From Agromyces bracchium (GTDB taxonomy: Bacteria; Actinomycetota; Actinomycetes; Actinomycetales; Microbacteriaceae), in NCBI RefSeq assembly GCF_009709675.1, contig NZ_WMLB01000039.1, positions 1 through 62,730 of the forward strand: a stretch of DNA of 62,730 bases, read 5' to 3'. Under the pieces are notes generated by a model. That model did not search any database. It was not told where the DNA came from and worked only from the letters and a program-made list of their open reading frames with translations. The position numbers were made by a program, and so were the translations under genes. Within the stretch, counting starts at the first letter, position 1; each line of letters opens with the position of its first letter. Shown one piece after another: positions 34,950-44,098 of this stretch.

Positions 34950-36239
34950 GTGGCTGCACGGACACGGCGGAGGCGGCGGCTGATCGCCGCTGTGCTGGCG
35001 TCCGCCTTCGCGGTGACCGCGCTCGCCGCATGCACGCCGTCCGACAGCCCGGCCGCCGACTTCGACCAGGTCGAGGGGGCCTTCGACGACGCGGTCGTGG
35101 AGCAGCTGGACGCCACGCTCGCCGAGGCGGTTCGGCTCAGCGGATCGAGCGGAGCCGTCGCCGGGGTCTGGGCCCCGTGGGCGGGAAGCTGGACGGTCGG
35201 CACGGGCACGGTCGACTTCGCCGACGGCGCCGCACGGGTCACGACCGACACGCGGTTCCAGCTCCCGGACGGCACCGGCCAGCTCACCTGCGCGGTGATG
35301 CTGAGGCTCGTCGACGCGGGCGTCGTCGAGCTCGACGAGCCGGTGTCCGAGATGGTGAACGGCATCCCCGGGCTCGACGGCATCACGCTCGAGCAGCTCT
35401 GCCGCAACACGTCGGGCCTCGCCGACTACTACGGACCGCTCCGGGCGCACTTCGTCAAGAACCCCGAGCGGATCTGGCCGGCCAACGAACTGCTCGCGAG
35501 CGGCCTCGCCGCGGGTCGGAAGGGGGAGCCGGGCACGTCGTGGGTCGAGTCCCGCACCGGCATCCTGCTGCTGACCGAGGCGCTCGAGCAGCGGACCGGG
35601 CGCTCGTGGGCCGACCTCGTGGACCAGTACGTGCTCGAGCCGCTGGAGCTCGAGGGCACCTCGTTGCCGGCCGCGAGCGACATGGCGTACGCGGGCGCCC
35701 TCGGCGGCTACGCCGCGTCGTACTCGGGCGGCAAGCCTGCCTGCGATGCGATCGTCGACGTCTCCCGGCGTTCCAGCTCGATCGGTGGCACGGCGTCCGG
35801 AGCACGCACGACGCTCGCGGACGCGAAGGCGGTCAGCGAGTCGTTCGCGACCGGGGCGATGTTCCAGGAGGCCACGGCTCGCGACGTGTGGACCCTGAAC
35901 TCGCTCGGCGGCGACGCACCCGGATGGCAGGCTCAGGGGATCGGCGCCCAGCAGTTCGGGCCGCTGCGCGGCGTCGCCGGCGAATCGATCGGCGCGCTCG
36001 CGGCGATGTTCACCGACCCGGAGACCGGGCTCACCGTGATCCTCGCGTTGAACAACTCGGCCGGTGGCGAGCTGCTCGTCCGCGAGGCGGCGTTCGCGCT
36101 CGCGTCCATCGCCTCGAAGGCGGCGCCCGCCGAGGGGCGCGACCTGCCGCTCGTCGAGCTCCCGTGGTCGCTCGAGCAGGCCACGCAGCGCATGACGGAT
36201 GCCGCGCCGTGCCCGCTCCCGGCCGAAGCCGAGGGATGA
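34950..36239 (+). CDS. Serine beta-lactamase/PBP-fold lipoprotein without catalytic residues
   Basis: 429 residues. Lipobox LAAC after an Arg-rich start, then a class C beta-lactamase/D-Ala-D-Ala-carboxypeptidase fold recognisable from VMLRLVDAGVVELDEPVSEMV and LEQLCRNTSGLADYYG. Where active members read GSVTKTFTA, this one reads PDGTGQLTC, so both the nucleophilic serine and the lysine are gone; the YSN motif is replaced by ESR. It is therefore probably not an esterase or peptidase but may bind a cell-wall ligand. GTG start with GGGGGG upstream. Confidence 0.85.
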   Translation: MAARTRRRRRLIAAVLASAFAVTALAACTPSDSPAADFDQVEGAFDDAVVEQLDATLAEAVRLSGSSGAVAGVWAPWAGSWTVGTGTVDFADGAARVTTDTRFQLPDGTGQLTCAVMLRLVDAGVVELDEPVSEMVNGIPGLDGITLEQLCRNTSGLADYYGPLRAHFVKNPERIWPANELLASGLAAGRKGEPGTSWVESRTGILLLTEALEQRTGRSWADLVDQYVLEPLELEGTSLPAASDMAYAGALGGYAASYSGGKPACDAIVDVSRRSSSIGGTASGARTTLADAKAVSESFATGAMFQEATARDVWTLNSLGGDAPGWQAQGIGAQQFGPLRGVAGESIGALAAMFTDPETGLTVILALNNSAGGELLVREAAFALASIASKAAPAEGRDLPLVELPWSLEQATQRMTDAAPCPLPAEAEG

Positions 36240-36245
36240 GACTTT

Positions 36246-36274
36246 GGGCCCGTCGAGCGCGCGCGGACGGGTCC
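36246..36274 (+). terminator. Stem-loop after the beta-lactamase-fold gene
   Basis: GGGCCCGTC (36246-36254) with GACGGGTCC (36266-36274), nine pairs including one G-T, loop of 11 bases. Confidence 0.55.
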
Positions 36275-36323
36275 AGAATGGCGCCGACGGGGAGCGGGCT
36301 CCGCGCCGAGGGGAGGCGTTCGC

Positions 36324-37163
36324 ATGTGCCGATGGTTGGCGTACTCGGGTGAGCCGCTGAGGACCTCCGCGGTGCTGCTCGACGCGACGCATTCGCTGGT
36401 CGCCCAGTCGCTCGACTCGCCGCTCGGCGCGGAGACCGTGAACGGCGACGGGTTCGGCATCGGGTGGTATCCGGCGGGCGCCGTGGCGGGGAGCATCCCC
36501 GCGGTGTTCCACAGCACCGAGCCGGCGTGGAACGACGACAACGTGCGCGAGCTCGCCCGCGCGATCGAGAGCCCGCTGTTCTTCAGCCACGTGCGGGCGG
36601 CGGCGGGCCCGCCGATCCAGCGGACCAACTGCCATCCGTTCCGATGGGAGAACTGGCTGTTCATGCACAACGGCTTCCTGTCGGAGTTCGCGAAGGTCAA
36701 GCGGGACCTGACGTTCGCGATCGACCCGTCCCTCTACCCGCACGTGAAGGGCACGACCGATTCCGAGGTGCTGTTCCACCTCGCGATCACCAACGGGCTC
36801 GCCGACGACCCGGTCGCGGCGCTGCGCGCCACGGTCGACCTCGTGGAACGCGTCGGTCGCGACCACGGCGTCATGTTCCCCATGCAGGGCACCGTCGCGG
36901 TGGCCGACGGCGCCACGATCTGGGCGCTGCGCTACTCCACCCAGGGCCGGTCCCGCACGCTCTTCCACTCGATCGACATCCCGACGATCCGCGAGATGTA
37001 CCCCGACGCGGAGCGCCTCACGCAGTTCGGCGAGCACGCGCACGTCGTGGTCTCGGAGCCGTTGAACGACCTGCCGGGCGTCTTCGTCGAGGTCCCGGAG
37101 TCCACCATCGCCGTCCTCGACCGAGAGGGATACCACCATGAGCCCTTCCGAAGCGCAGCCTGA
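36324..37163 (+). CDS. Class II glutamine amidotransferase (YafJ-like)
   Basis: 279 residues. It begins MCRWLAYSGEP, placing the N-terminal nucleophile Cys2 after Met removal, and has NGDGFGIGWY, FFSHVRAA and NCHPFRWENWLFMHNG, the Ntn-type glutaminase signatures. Partners that would accept ammonia are not encoded here, as is usual for stand-alone YafJ proteins. ATG after GAGGGGAGGCG. Its last 26 bases overlap the MFS gene, so the run of three genes is probably cotranscribed. Confidence 0.92.
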   Translation: MCRWLAYSGEPLRTSAVLLDATHSLVAQSLDSPLGAETVNGDGFGIGWYPAGAVAGSIPAVFHSTEPAWNDDNVRELARAIESPLFFSHVRAAAGPPIQRTNCHPFRWENWLFMHNGFLSEFAKVKRDLTFAIDPSLYPHVKGTTDSEVLFHLAITNGLADDPVAALRATVDLVERVGRDHGVMFPMQGTVAVADGATIWALRYSTQGRSRTLFHSIDIPTIREMYPDAERLTQFGEHAHVVVSEPLNDLPGVFVEVPESTIAVLDREGYHHEPFRSAA

Positions 37164-38925
37164 GCCCGCCGACTCGACCGCGCCGTCGGAAGGCGGGACG
37201 TCGGCCCCCGCGCCGTCGCCCGCGCCCGCGCCCGCGCCCGCGCGCAGCTCGTGGGTCGTCGTCACGGCGCTCTCCGCCGCGCAGTTCGTCATGGTGCTCG
37301 ACAGCACCGTCATGAACGTGTCGATCTCGCAGGTCGTCGAGGACCTCGACACGACGGTCTCCGCCATGCAGGCCGCGATCACGTTCTACACGCTCACGAT
37401 GGCCGCGCTCATGCTCGTCGGCGCGAAGCTCGGCGACGTGTGGGGTCGGCTCCGGGCGTTCGTGATCGGCGCGATCATCTACGCGATCGGCTCGCTGACG
37501 ACGGCGCTCAGCCCGAACATCGTCGTGCTGTTCACGGGCTGGAGCGTCGTCGAGGGCGTCGGCGCGGTGCTCGTCATCCCCGCGATCGCCGCGCTCATCG
37601 CCGACAACTACGAAGGTCGGGCGCGGGTCACCGCCTACGCGATGATCGGCGCGGCGTCGGGGGCCGCGGTCGCCGCGGGGCCGCTCATCGGCGGGTTCCT
37701 GACGACGTACGCCTCGTGGCGGTACGTCTTCATCGGCGAGGTCGTGGTCATGGCCGTCGTCGTGCTCTTCTCGCGTCGGATCGTCGACCGGCACGAACCG
37801 GCGAAGCTGCGCATCGACCCGCTCAGCGTGCTGCTCTCGTCGGTGGGACTGATCGCGATCGTGCTCGGGATGCTGCAGAGCAAGACCTGGGGCTGGATCG
37901 TGCCGCTCGACTCGCCGGAGATCAACGGCGTGCCGATCGAACCGCTCGGCATCTCGTTGACGACCTGGCTGATCCTCGTCGGCGGCGTGCTCCTCGGCTG
38001 GTTCGCTCACCGGCAGCGCCGGCTGATCGAGACGGGCCGGGAGGCGTTCCTGGACGTGTCGCTGCTGCGCATCGACCGGCTGCGGAGCGGGCTCTCGGCG
38101 CTCGGGGCCCAGTACGCGGTGACGGCGGGCCTGTTCTTCATGGTGCCCGTCTACCTGCAGATGACGCTCGGGCTCGACGCGCTGCAGACCGGCATCCGGA
38201 TCTTCCCGCTCTCCGTCTCGCTCATCGTCTTCTCGTTCGCCGGGACGCGGCTCTCCCGCGTGTGGTCGCCGCGACGCATCGTGCGGATCGGCCAGGTCGT
38301 GCTCGTCGGCGCGGCGCTGCTGCTGCTCGCCTCGGTCGACGAGGAACTGCGCCAGGTGGCGTTCAGCGTCGGCATGTTCATCGCGGGCGCCGCGCTCGGG
38401 CTCCTCGCCTCCCAGCTCGGCAACGTGAACATGTCGAGCGTCGGGCCGGAGAAGTCGAGCGAGGTCGGCGGGATGCAGGGCGTCTTCCAGAACCTCGGCT
38501 CCTCGCTCGGCACGGCCCTCATCGGCTCGGTGCTGATCGGCGCCCTCGCGACCTCGTTCGCCACGGGGGTCGCGGCGAGCGACCTGCCGTCCGACGTCCG
38601 CGAGGCGGTCGCCGAGGCGACCTCGGGCGGGGTCGAACTCGTCCCGGCTTCGACCGTCCAGGGGATCGGCGAGGACGCCGGGCTCTCGAGCGCCGACGCC
38701 GAGGAGCTGAGCGAGACGTACCGGCAGGCGCAGCTCGGATCGCTGCGGGTCGCCTTCGTGGGGCTCATCGGCATCGCGCTGCTCGCACTGCTGTTCTCGC
38801 GCGGGATCCCCGACGTCGTCGAGGGCTCGGCAAAGGGCGCCGGTAGGCGGAAGCAGGGATCGAGCGACGACGAACGGGATGCGGTCGACGACGCCGACCT
38901 GGACACGGTGGAGGAACGACCATGA
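37138..38925 (+). CDS. DHA2-family MFS drug exporter (EmrB/QacA type)
   Basis: 595 residues. An Ala/Pro repeat near the N-terminus, then 14 membrane helices. LDSTVMNVSISQVVEDL (the conserved first helix motif D) and GAKLGDVWGRLRAF (motif A) identify the DHA2 group. The polar C-terminus is acidic. Proton-driven export of an unknown hydrophobic compound. It overlaps the amidotransferase and, by ATGA, the DUF2252 gene. Confidence 0.92.
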   Translation: MSPSEAQPEPADSTAPSEGGTSAPAPSPAPAPAPARSSWVVVTALSAAQFVMVLDSTVMNVSISQVVEDLDTTVSAMQAAITFYTLTMAALMLVGAKLGDVWGRLRAFVIGAIIYAIGSLTTALSPNIVVLFTGWSVVEGVGAVLVIPAIAALIADNYEGRARVTAYAMIGAASGAAVAAGPLIGGFLTTYASWRYVFIGEVVVMAVVVLFSRRIVDRHEPAKLRIDPLSVLLSSVGLIAIVLGMLQSKTWGWIVPLDSPEINGVPIEPLGISLTTWLILVGGVLLGWFAHRQRRLIETGREAFLDVSLLRIDRLRSGLSALGAQYAVTAGLFFMVPVYLQMTLGLDALQTGIRIFPLSVSLIVFSFAGTRLSRVWSPRRIVRIGQVVLVGAALLLLASVDEELRQVAFSVGMFIAGAALGLLASQLGNVNMSSVGPEKSSEVGGMQGVFQNLGSSLGTALIGSVLIGALATSFATGVAASDLPSDVREAVAEATSGGVELVPASTVQGIGEDAGLSSADAEELSETYRQAQLGSLRVAFVGLIGIALLALLFSRGIPDVVEGSAKGAGRRKQGSSDDERDAVDDADLDTVEERP

Positions 38926-40412
38926 GCACGACCATCGGCTTCGGCGGCGGCCCGCTCGACTCGGACGACGAGGCGGGCCCGAACCGGACCGGCATCGAGG
39001 AGCTGGCGCCGCGCGACGACTTCGGCGCGCGCGCGTCCGCAGGCCGAGCGGCCCGTGCCCGCGCCCCGCGCACCTCCCACGCCGGCTGGACGCCGCCGCC
39101 CGACCGCGCCGACCCGGTCGCGCTGCTCGAGGAGCAGGCGATCACGCGCGTGCCCGAGCTCGTCCCGATCCGGTACGCGCGCATGGCGCGCACGCCGTTC
39201 GACTTCTTCCGGGGCGCCGCGCTCATCATGGCGGCGGACCTCGTGTCGACCCCGGTCTCCGGCATCATGGCGCAGATCTGCGGCGACGCGCACCTGTCGA
39301 ACTTCGGCGTGTTCGCCTCGCCCGAGCGTGACCTCGTCTTCGACATCAACGACTTCGACGAGACGCTGCCCGGCCCGTGGGAGTGGGACGTCAAGCGGCT
39401 CGCAGCGAGCCTCGAGGTCGCCGGCCGCCACCGCGGGTTCGCGGTCGAGGATCGCCGGAGGATCGTCCTCGGGGCGGTCGCGGCGTACCGCCGGCAGATG
39501 CGCAGGTCGGCTCGGGAACGCGTGCTCGAGGCCTGGTACGACCGGCTCGACGCCGACGAGATCCGCGTGCGCCTGCGTCGCGCACGCGAGGCGAACCGGG
39601 TCGGCAAGGCGCAGGTCAAGCGCGCCGAGGCGGTGCTCGCGAAGTCGCGCACGCGCGACAGCGTCCGTGCGTTCACGAAGCTCGTGTCGATCGAGGGCGG
39701 CCGCATGCGGATCACGGCCGACCCGCCGCTGATCGTCCCCGTCGAGGACCTCGTCGAGAAGGGCCTCGAGGGCGAGGACGTCGAGCGCATCATGCGCGGC
39801 ATCCTGCGGGGGTACCGCACGACGCTGCGGCTGCCCCGGCATCCGCTCGACGAGTACGAGTACGTGCACATGGCCCGCAAGGTCGTCGGCGTCGGCAGCG
39901 TGGGCACGCGCGCCTGGATCGTGCTGCTCCGCGGCCGCGGCGACGACGATCCGCTGATCCTCCAGGCGAAGGAGGCCGAGGCGTCGGTGCTCGAGCGGTT
40001 CCTGCCGGCCAGCCGGTACGAGCAGCACGGCGAGCGGGTCGTGCAGGGCCAGCGCCTGATGCAGTCCGCGAGCGACCTGTTCCTCGGCTGGCAGCGCGTC
40101 ACCGGCGTCGACGGCGTGGAGCGCGACTTCTACATCCGGCAGCTGCACGACTGGAAGGGCTCGGCCGACATCGAGAACCAGCAGCCGGTCGGCGCCGCCA
40201 TGTACGCCGAGGCGTGCGGCGAGACGCTCGCGCGAGCGCACGCCCGGGCGGGGGACCGCGTCGCGATCGCCGAGTACCTCGGCGGGTCCGACCGGTTCGA
40301 CCGCGCGATCCTCGCCTTCGCCGGCGACTACGCCGACCAGAACGACCGGGATTTCGCCGCGTTCACCGCGGCGATCGCCTCGGGCCGGCTGCCGGTCGCC
40401 GAGCGATTCTGA
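38922..40412 (+). CDS. DUF2252 protein (kinase-like fold)
   Basis: 496 residues. RTPFDFFRGAALIMAADL, QICGDAHLSNFGVF and FDINDFDETLPGPWEWDVKRLAAS are the DUF2252 core; GDAHLSNFG and DFDE resemble the catalytic and metal-binding loops of aminoglycoside-type kinases. Substrate unknown. ATG overlaps the MFS stop. A stem-loop follows. Confidence 0.92.
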   Translation: MSTTIGFGGGPLDSDDEAGPNRTGIEELAPRDDFGARASAGRAARARAPRTSHAGWTPPPDRADPVALLEEQAITRVPELVPIRYARMARTPFDFFRGAALIMAADLVSTPVSGIMAQICGDAHLSNFGVFASPERDLVFDINDFDETLPGPWEWDVKRLAASLEVAGRHRGFAVEDRRRIVLGAVAAYRRQMRRSARERVLEAWYDRLDADEIRVRLRRAREANRVGKAQVKRAEAVLAKSRTRDSVRAFTKLVSIEGGRMRITADPPLIVPVEDLVEKGLEGEDVERIMRGILRGYRTTLRLPRHPLDEYEYVHMARKVVGVGSVGTRAWIVLLRGRGDDDPLILQAKEAEASVLERFLPASRYEQHGERVVQGQRLMQSASDLFLGWQRVTGVDGVERDFYIRQLHDWKGSADIENQQPVGAAMYAEACGETLARAHARAGDRVAIAEYLGGSDRFDRAILAFAGDYADQNDRDFAAFTAAIASGRLPVAERF

Positions 40413-40431
40413 CGGTCGCGACCGCGCGCGC

Positions 40432-40481
40432 GGGCGGATGCCGTCGGCGCCATCGCCGAACGGAGGCTGCGGCATCCGCCC
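40432..40481. terminator. Long-spaced inverted repeat after the DUF2252 gene
   Basis: GGGCGGATGCCG (40432-40443) with its exact complement at 40470-40481; the 26-base spacer holds GGCG-CCAT-CGCC. Possible terminator built from the GGATGCC word. Confidence 0.55.
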
Positions 40482-40560
40482 CGCCCTTGGTAGCGTTCAG
40501 TCGTTCGGGTCGCACGGCGATGGCGCCGCGACCGCAGGCGACGGGCCGGGGGAGGCGCGA

Positions 40561-42162
40561 ATGTCGGCAACCGCAGGCGAGCACGGGGCGGCGCAGCCGC
40601 GCGAGATGTGGACGGGGCAGGTCGGCTTCATCCTGTCGGCGATCGGGTCGGCCGTCGGCCTCGGCAACATCTGGCGCTTCCCCGGAGTGGCGTACGAGAA
40701 CGGCGGCGGCGCGTTCCTGATCCCCTACCTCGTGGCGCTCGTGACCGCGGGCATCCCGATCCTGTTCCTCGACTACGCGCTCGGGCACCGGTTCCGCGGC
40801 GCGGCGCCGACCGCGTTCCGCCGGCTCGGCGGCGGGCGCCTGAAGTGGCTCGAGAGCCTCGGCTGGTTCCAGGTCATGATCTGCTTCGTGATCGCGCTGT
40901 ACTACACGGTCGTGATCGCCTGGGCGGCGAGCTACTTCGTGTTCTCGTTCGACCTCCGCTGGGGCGACGACACCGCGGGCTTCCTGACCGGCGAGTACCT
41001 GCAGGTCGGCGACCCCGGGTTCTCGTTCACGTTCGTCCCGGCGGTCCTCATCCCGCTCGTGATCATCTGGATCGCCGCGATCGTCGTGCTCGCGTTCGGC
41101 GTCGCGCGCGGAGTCCAGCGCATCAACGTGATCTTCCTGCCGCTGCTGGTCGTGGCGTTCGCCGCCCTCGTCGTCCGCTCGCTCTTCCTCGACGGCGCCG
41201 CCGACGGCCTGAACGCGCTGTTCACGCCCGACTTCTCGGCGCTCGCCGACCCGAACGTGTGGATCGCCGCGTACAGCCAGATCTTCTTCTCGCTCTCGAT
41301 CGCGTTCGGCATCATGATCACGTACGCCTCCTACCGCAAGCGGCGCGCGAACCTCACGACGCCCGGCCTCGTCGTCGCGTTCGCGAACTCGTCGTTCGAG
41401 ATCCTCGCGGGCATCGGCGTGTTCGCGACGCTCGGCTTCTTCGCGTTCCAGCAGGGCGTCGACGTCGCCGAGCTCGAGGGCCTGACGGGCGTCGGGCTCT
41501 CGTTCATCACGTTCCCCGCGATCGTCTCGCAGATGCCGGGCGGGCCGATCTTCGGCATCCTCTTCTTCGGCTCGCTCGCCATGGCCGGGTTCACGTCGCT
41601 GCTGTCGGTGCTGCAGGTCGTCTCCGCGGGCTTCCAGGAGAAGTTCGGCCTCACGCCCCGGCAGGCGGCCGTGCGCGTCGGCATCGTCTCGATGGTCCTC
41701 TCGGTGCTCCTCTTCTCCACGACGACGGGGCTCATCGCACTCGACACGGTCGACAACTGGGCGAACAACATCGGCATCGTCCTCTCGGCCGTGCTCGCGG
41801 GCGTCTTCGCGTTCTGGGTGCTCCGGAAGGGCCCCGAGCTGCGGTACCACCTGAACGCGGTCTCGACGTTCCGGGTCGGCGGGGTGTGGACGCTGCTGGC
41901 GGGCGTCCTCGCCCCGATCGTGCTCGGTTACATGCTGATCCAGCGCATCGTCTCGCTCATCGTCGAGGGCTACGCGGGCTACCCCGACTGGTACCTCGCC
42001 GTGATGGGCTGGGGCACGGTCGTGTTCTTCGTCGTGGCGGCGCTGGTGCTGACCGGCGTCCGGTGGCGGCGGAGCCCCGATGCGTTCCGACCGTGGCCGC
42101 CGCTGCCCGAGCGGATGTCGCAGGCTGATGCCGCCACGACGACGGAAGGGGGCCGGTCATGA
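40561..42162 (+). CDS. Sodium-dependent neurotransmitter:sodium symporter (NSS) family transporter
   Basis: 533 residues, about 12 helices. IGSAVGLGNIWRFP (unwound helix 1 and sodium site) and FFSLSIAFGIMITYASYR (helix 6) define NSS proteins. In Corynebacterium the homologue MetP imports methionine and alanine together with the small MetS, and here a MetS-like gene is coupled downstream by ATGA, so the same substrates are likely. ATG after GGGGGAGGCG; a TAGCGT -10 lies near 40491. Confidence 0.92.
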   Translation: MSATAGEHGAAQPREMWTGQVGFILSAIGSAVGLGNIWRFPGVAYENGGGAFLIPYLVALVTAGIPILFLDYALGHRFRGAAPTAFRRLGGGRLKWLESLGWFQVMICFVIALYYTVVIAWAASYFVFSFDLRWGDDTAGFLTGEYLQVGDPGFSFTFVPAVLIPLVIIWIAAIVVLAFGVARGVQRINVIFLPLLVVAFAALVVRSLFLDGAADGLNALFTPDFSALADPNVWIAAYSQIFFSLSIAFGIMITYASYRKRRANLTTPGLVVAFANSSFEILAGIGVFATLGFFAFQQGVDVAELEGLTGVGLSFITFPAIVSQMPGGPIFGILFFGSLAMAGFTSLLSVLQVVSAGFQEKFGLTPRQAAVRVGIVSMVLSVLLFSTTTGLIALDTVDNWANNIGIVLSAVLAGVFAFWVLRKGPELRYHLNAVSTFRVGGVWTLLAGVLAPIVLGYMLIQRIVSLIVEGYAGYPDWYLAVMGWGTVVFFVVAALVLTGVRWRRSPDAFRPWPPLPERMSQADAATTTEGGRS

Positions 42163-42326
42163 CCGGGACGGCGATCTTCTTCCTCGTGCTCGCGATCGTG
42201 CTCGTGTGGGGCGGGTTCACGGTGAGCGTGCTCGCGCTCAGCCGCAAGCCCGACCGGCACGACTTCCCGCCGGGCGGGGAGGACGACCACCGCGAGGACA
42301 TCGGGCCGGTCGAGCGGGACACCTGA
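42159..42326 (+). CDS. metS: Small subunit of methionine/alanine importer
   Basis: 55 residues: one membrane helix (TAIFFLVLAIVLVWGGFTVSVLAL) then a polar tail RKPDRHDFPPGGEDDHRED. Matches the MetS family, an essential partner of MetP. ATG overlaps the transporter stop. Too short for ordinary gene finding but well supported by coupling and sequence. Confidence 0.88.
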   Translation: MTGTAIFFLVLAIVLVWGGFTVSVLALSRKPDRHDFPPGGEDDHREDIGPVERDT

Positions 42327-42417
42327 GCGCCGCGGCCGCAACCCCCTGAGTCGAACGACCCGCTCGCGGCATACTGTGGGGACCTCCGCGGGCGCGGAGG
42401 CCGAGAGGAGGTGCGCC

Positions 42418-43272
42418 ATGGCCGAACCCGAGGCCGGCACGCAGGGGAGCGAAGCGCAGGGCACTGCGCCGACGGAGGCGGGCGATGGCGACGACAGTCG
42501 GCCGGGCCGCTGGCAGCGATTCCACGAGCGGTTCATCGTCGAGGAGCGCTACCTCTCCTCGCGAGCGCGCCGCAACCTCTACGTCACCGCCGCGGCGCTC
42601 GTCGTGGTCGGACTCGTCGGGTTCTTCGTCGTGCTCGACTCGATCCTCGAGTCCGACGACCTCTCGTACATCGACGCGCCCGTCGAGGCGTGGTTCGACT
42701 CCGGTCGCGACGACTGGCTGACGGTCTTCATGATCGTGCTCGCGGTCGGCTTCGGCCCGATCGCGATGCCCATCATCATCCTCGTGACCACCGTCGCGTG
42801 GGGCGTGTTCGCGAAGCACGCCTGGCGACCGCTGCTGCTCGCGGGCGGCATGATCCTCGGCGTGATCACGGTGCAGCTGCTCGCGCCGCTCATCGCGCGC
42901 GACCGCCCGCCGGCCGACGAGATGCTCTTCGGCTACGATCCGAGTTCGTCGTTCCCGTCGGGGCACGTGATGGGCGTCGCCGACTTCCTCTTCATCGGCA
43001 CCTACCTCGTGTTCTCGCGCCATCGGCGGCCCGTCATCACGACGCTGGCGTTCATCGCGGCCGCGGTCGTGGTGCTGCTCACCGCCGCGTGCCGCATCTA
43101 CCTCGGCTACCACTGGGCGACCGACGCGCTCGGCTCGATCTTCCTGTCGCTCGTCGTGCTCGGCCTCGTGATCGCCGTCGACACCTGGCGCACGGTGCGC
43201 GTGGGCACGGCCGACCAGATCGCCGAGTCCGACCGTCGGCCGGAGGCGTGGGGGCGCGATGAGCGACGCTGA
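42418..43272 (+). CDS. PAP2-family phosphatase, first copy
   Basis: 284 residues, five or six helices. The three PAP2 motifs are present: LIARDRPPADE (K/R-x6-RP-like), SFPSGHVMG and CRIYLGYHWATD. It dephosphorylates a lipid phosphate or isoprenyl diphosphate at the outer membrane face. ATG with GAGGAGG; TACTGT at 42372 is a possible -10. Its end overlaps the second PAP2 gene by 14 bases. Confidence 0.9.
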   Translation: MAEPEAGTQGSEAQGTAPTEAGDGDDSRPGRWQRFHERFIVEERYLSSRARRNLYVTAAALVVVGLVGFFVVLDSILESDDLSYIDAPVEAWFDSGRDDWLTVFMIVLAVGFGPIAMPIIILVTTVAWGVFAKHAWRPLLLAGGMILGVITVQLLAPLIARDRPPADEMLFGYDPSSSFPSGHVMGVADFLFIGTYLVFSRHRRPVITTLAFIAAAVVVLLTAACRIYLGYHWATDALGSIFLSLVVLGLVIAVDTWRTVRVGTADQIAESDRRPEAWGRDERR

Positions 43273-44056
43273 CGGCGCAGGCGCACGGGCAGGCACAGGC
43301 GCGGGCGCGGGCGCGGATGCGTCGACGCCCGGCGACGCGCCCGCCCAAGAGGCCGCCTCGCACGCCGGCCACCACTCGCACGCCCCCGCACCGCTGCGGG
43401 TCAGCCGCCGCCCGTGGCTGGCGGCCGGCGTCATCGCCCTGATCGCGGTGGCCCTCGTCGGCGCGGCGATCGTGTACTCCGAGCGCCAACCGTTCGGGTT
43501 CGAGATCGACCTGATGGCGGCGCTCGGCGCCGCGCGGACGCCGCCCGTCACGAGCCTCGCGCTCGCGCTGGACGTGCTCGGCGGCGGCGCGCTCTCGAAC
43601 GTCGTGTTCCCGATCCTCATCGTGGCCGCGCTGCTCGTGTGGCGCCGGCCCTGGGCGGCGCTCTACTTCGGGATCGCCGCGCTCGCGAGCGCGGGCGTGA
43701 CGCGGCTCGTGAAGGCGCTGGTCGGACGGGTCCGCCCGGAGGACATCCTCGTCCAGCCCGACTTCGGGTCCTTCCCGTCGGGTCACAGCTCGGCGGCCGC
43801 CCTCATCGCGACCGCGCTCGGGCTCGTGTTCATGCGCACCTGGGTCTGGGTCGCGGGCATCGCCTGGACCGTGCTCATGATGCTCAGCCGGATGTACCTC
43901 GGCGCGCACTGGCTGAGCGACACCTTCGGCGGCGCGCTCGTCGGCGCGGGCGTCGCCCTCGTCGTCTGGGCGCCGTTCGCCTACCGGCTCTACCGGGAGA
44001 ACCGGTTGCCGCACCCGCCCGTCTGGCGATCGGTCGACACGGCCGCGAAGGCCTGA
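43259..44056 (+). CDS. PAP2-family phosphatase, second copy
   Basis: 265 residues. An Ala/Gly/His-rich N-terminus, six helices, and motifs KALVGRVRPED, SFPSGHSSA and SRMYLGAHWLSD, all intact. It overlaps the preceding PAP2 gene and is thus coupled. Two adjacent copies with different motif 1 may act on different substrates. Confidence 0.9.
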   Translation: MSDADGAGARAGTGAGAGADASTPGDAPAQEAASHAGHHSHAPAPLRVSRRPWLAAGVIALIAVALVGAAIVYSERQPFGFEIDLMAALGAARTPPVTSLALALDVLGGGALSNVVFPILIVAALLVWRRPWAALYFGIAALASAGVTRLVKALVGRVRPEDILVQPDFGSFPSGHSSAAALIATALGLVFMRTWVWVAGIAWTVLMMLSRMYLGAHWLSDTFGGALVGAGVALVVWAPFAYRLYRENRLPHPPVWRSVDTAAKA

Positions 44057-44098
44057 CGCGCGCCCGCGGCATCCGCCATCATCGGAAGCGGAGGCCGG

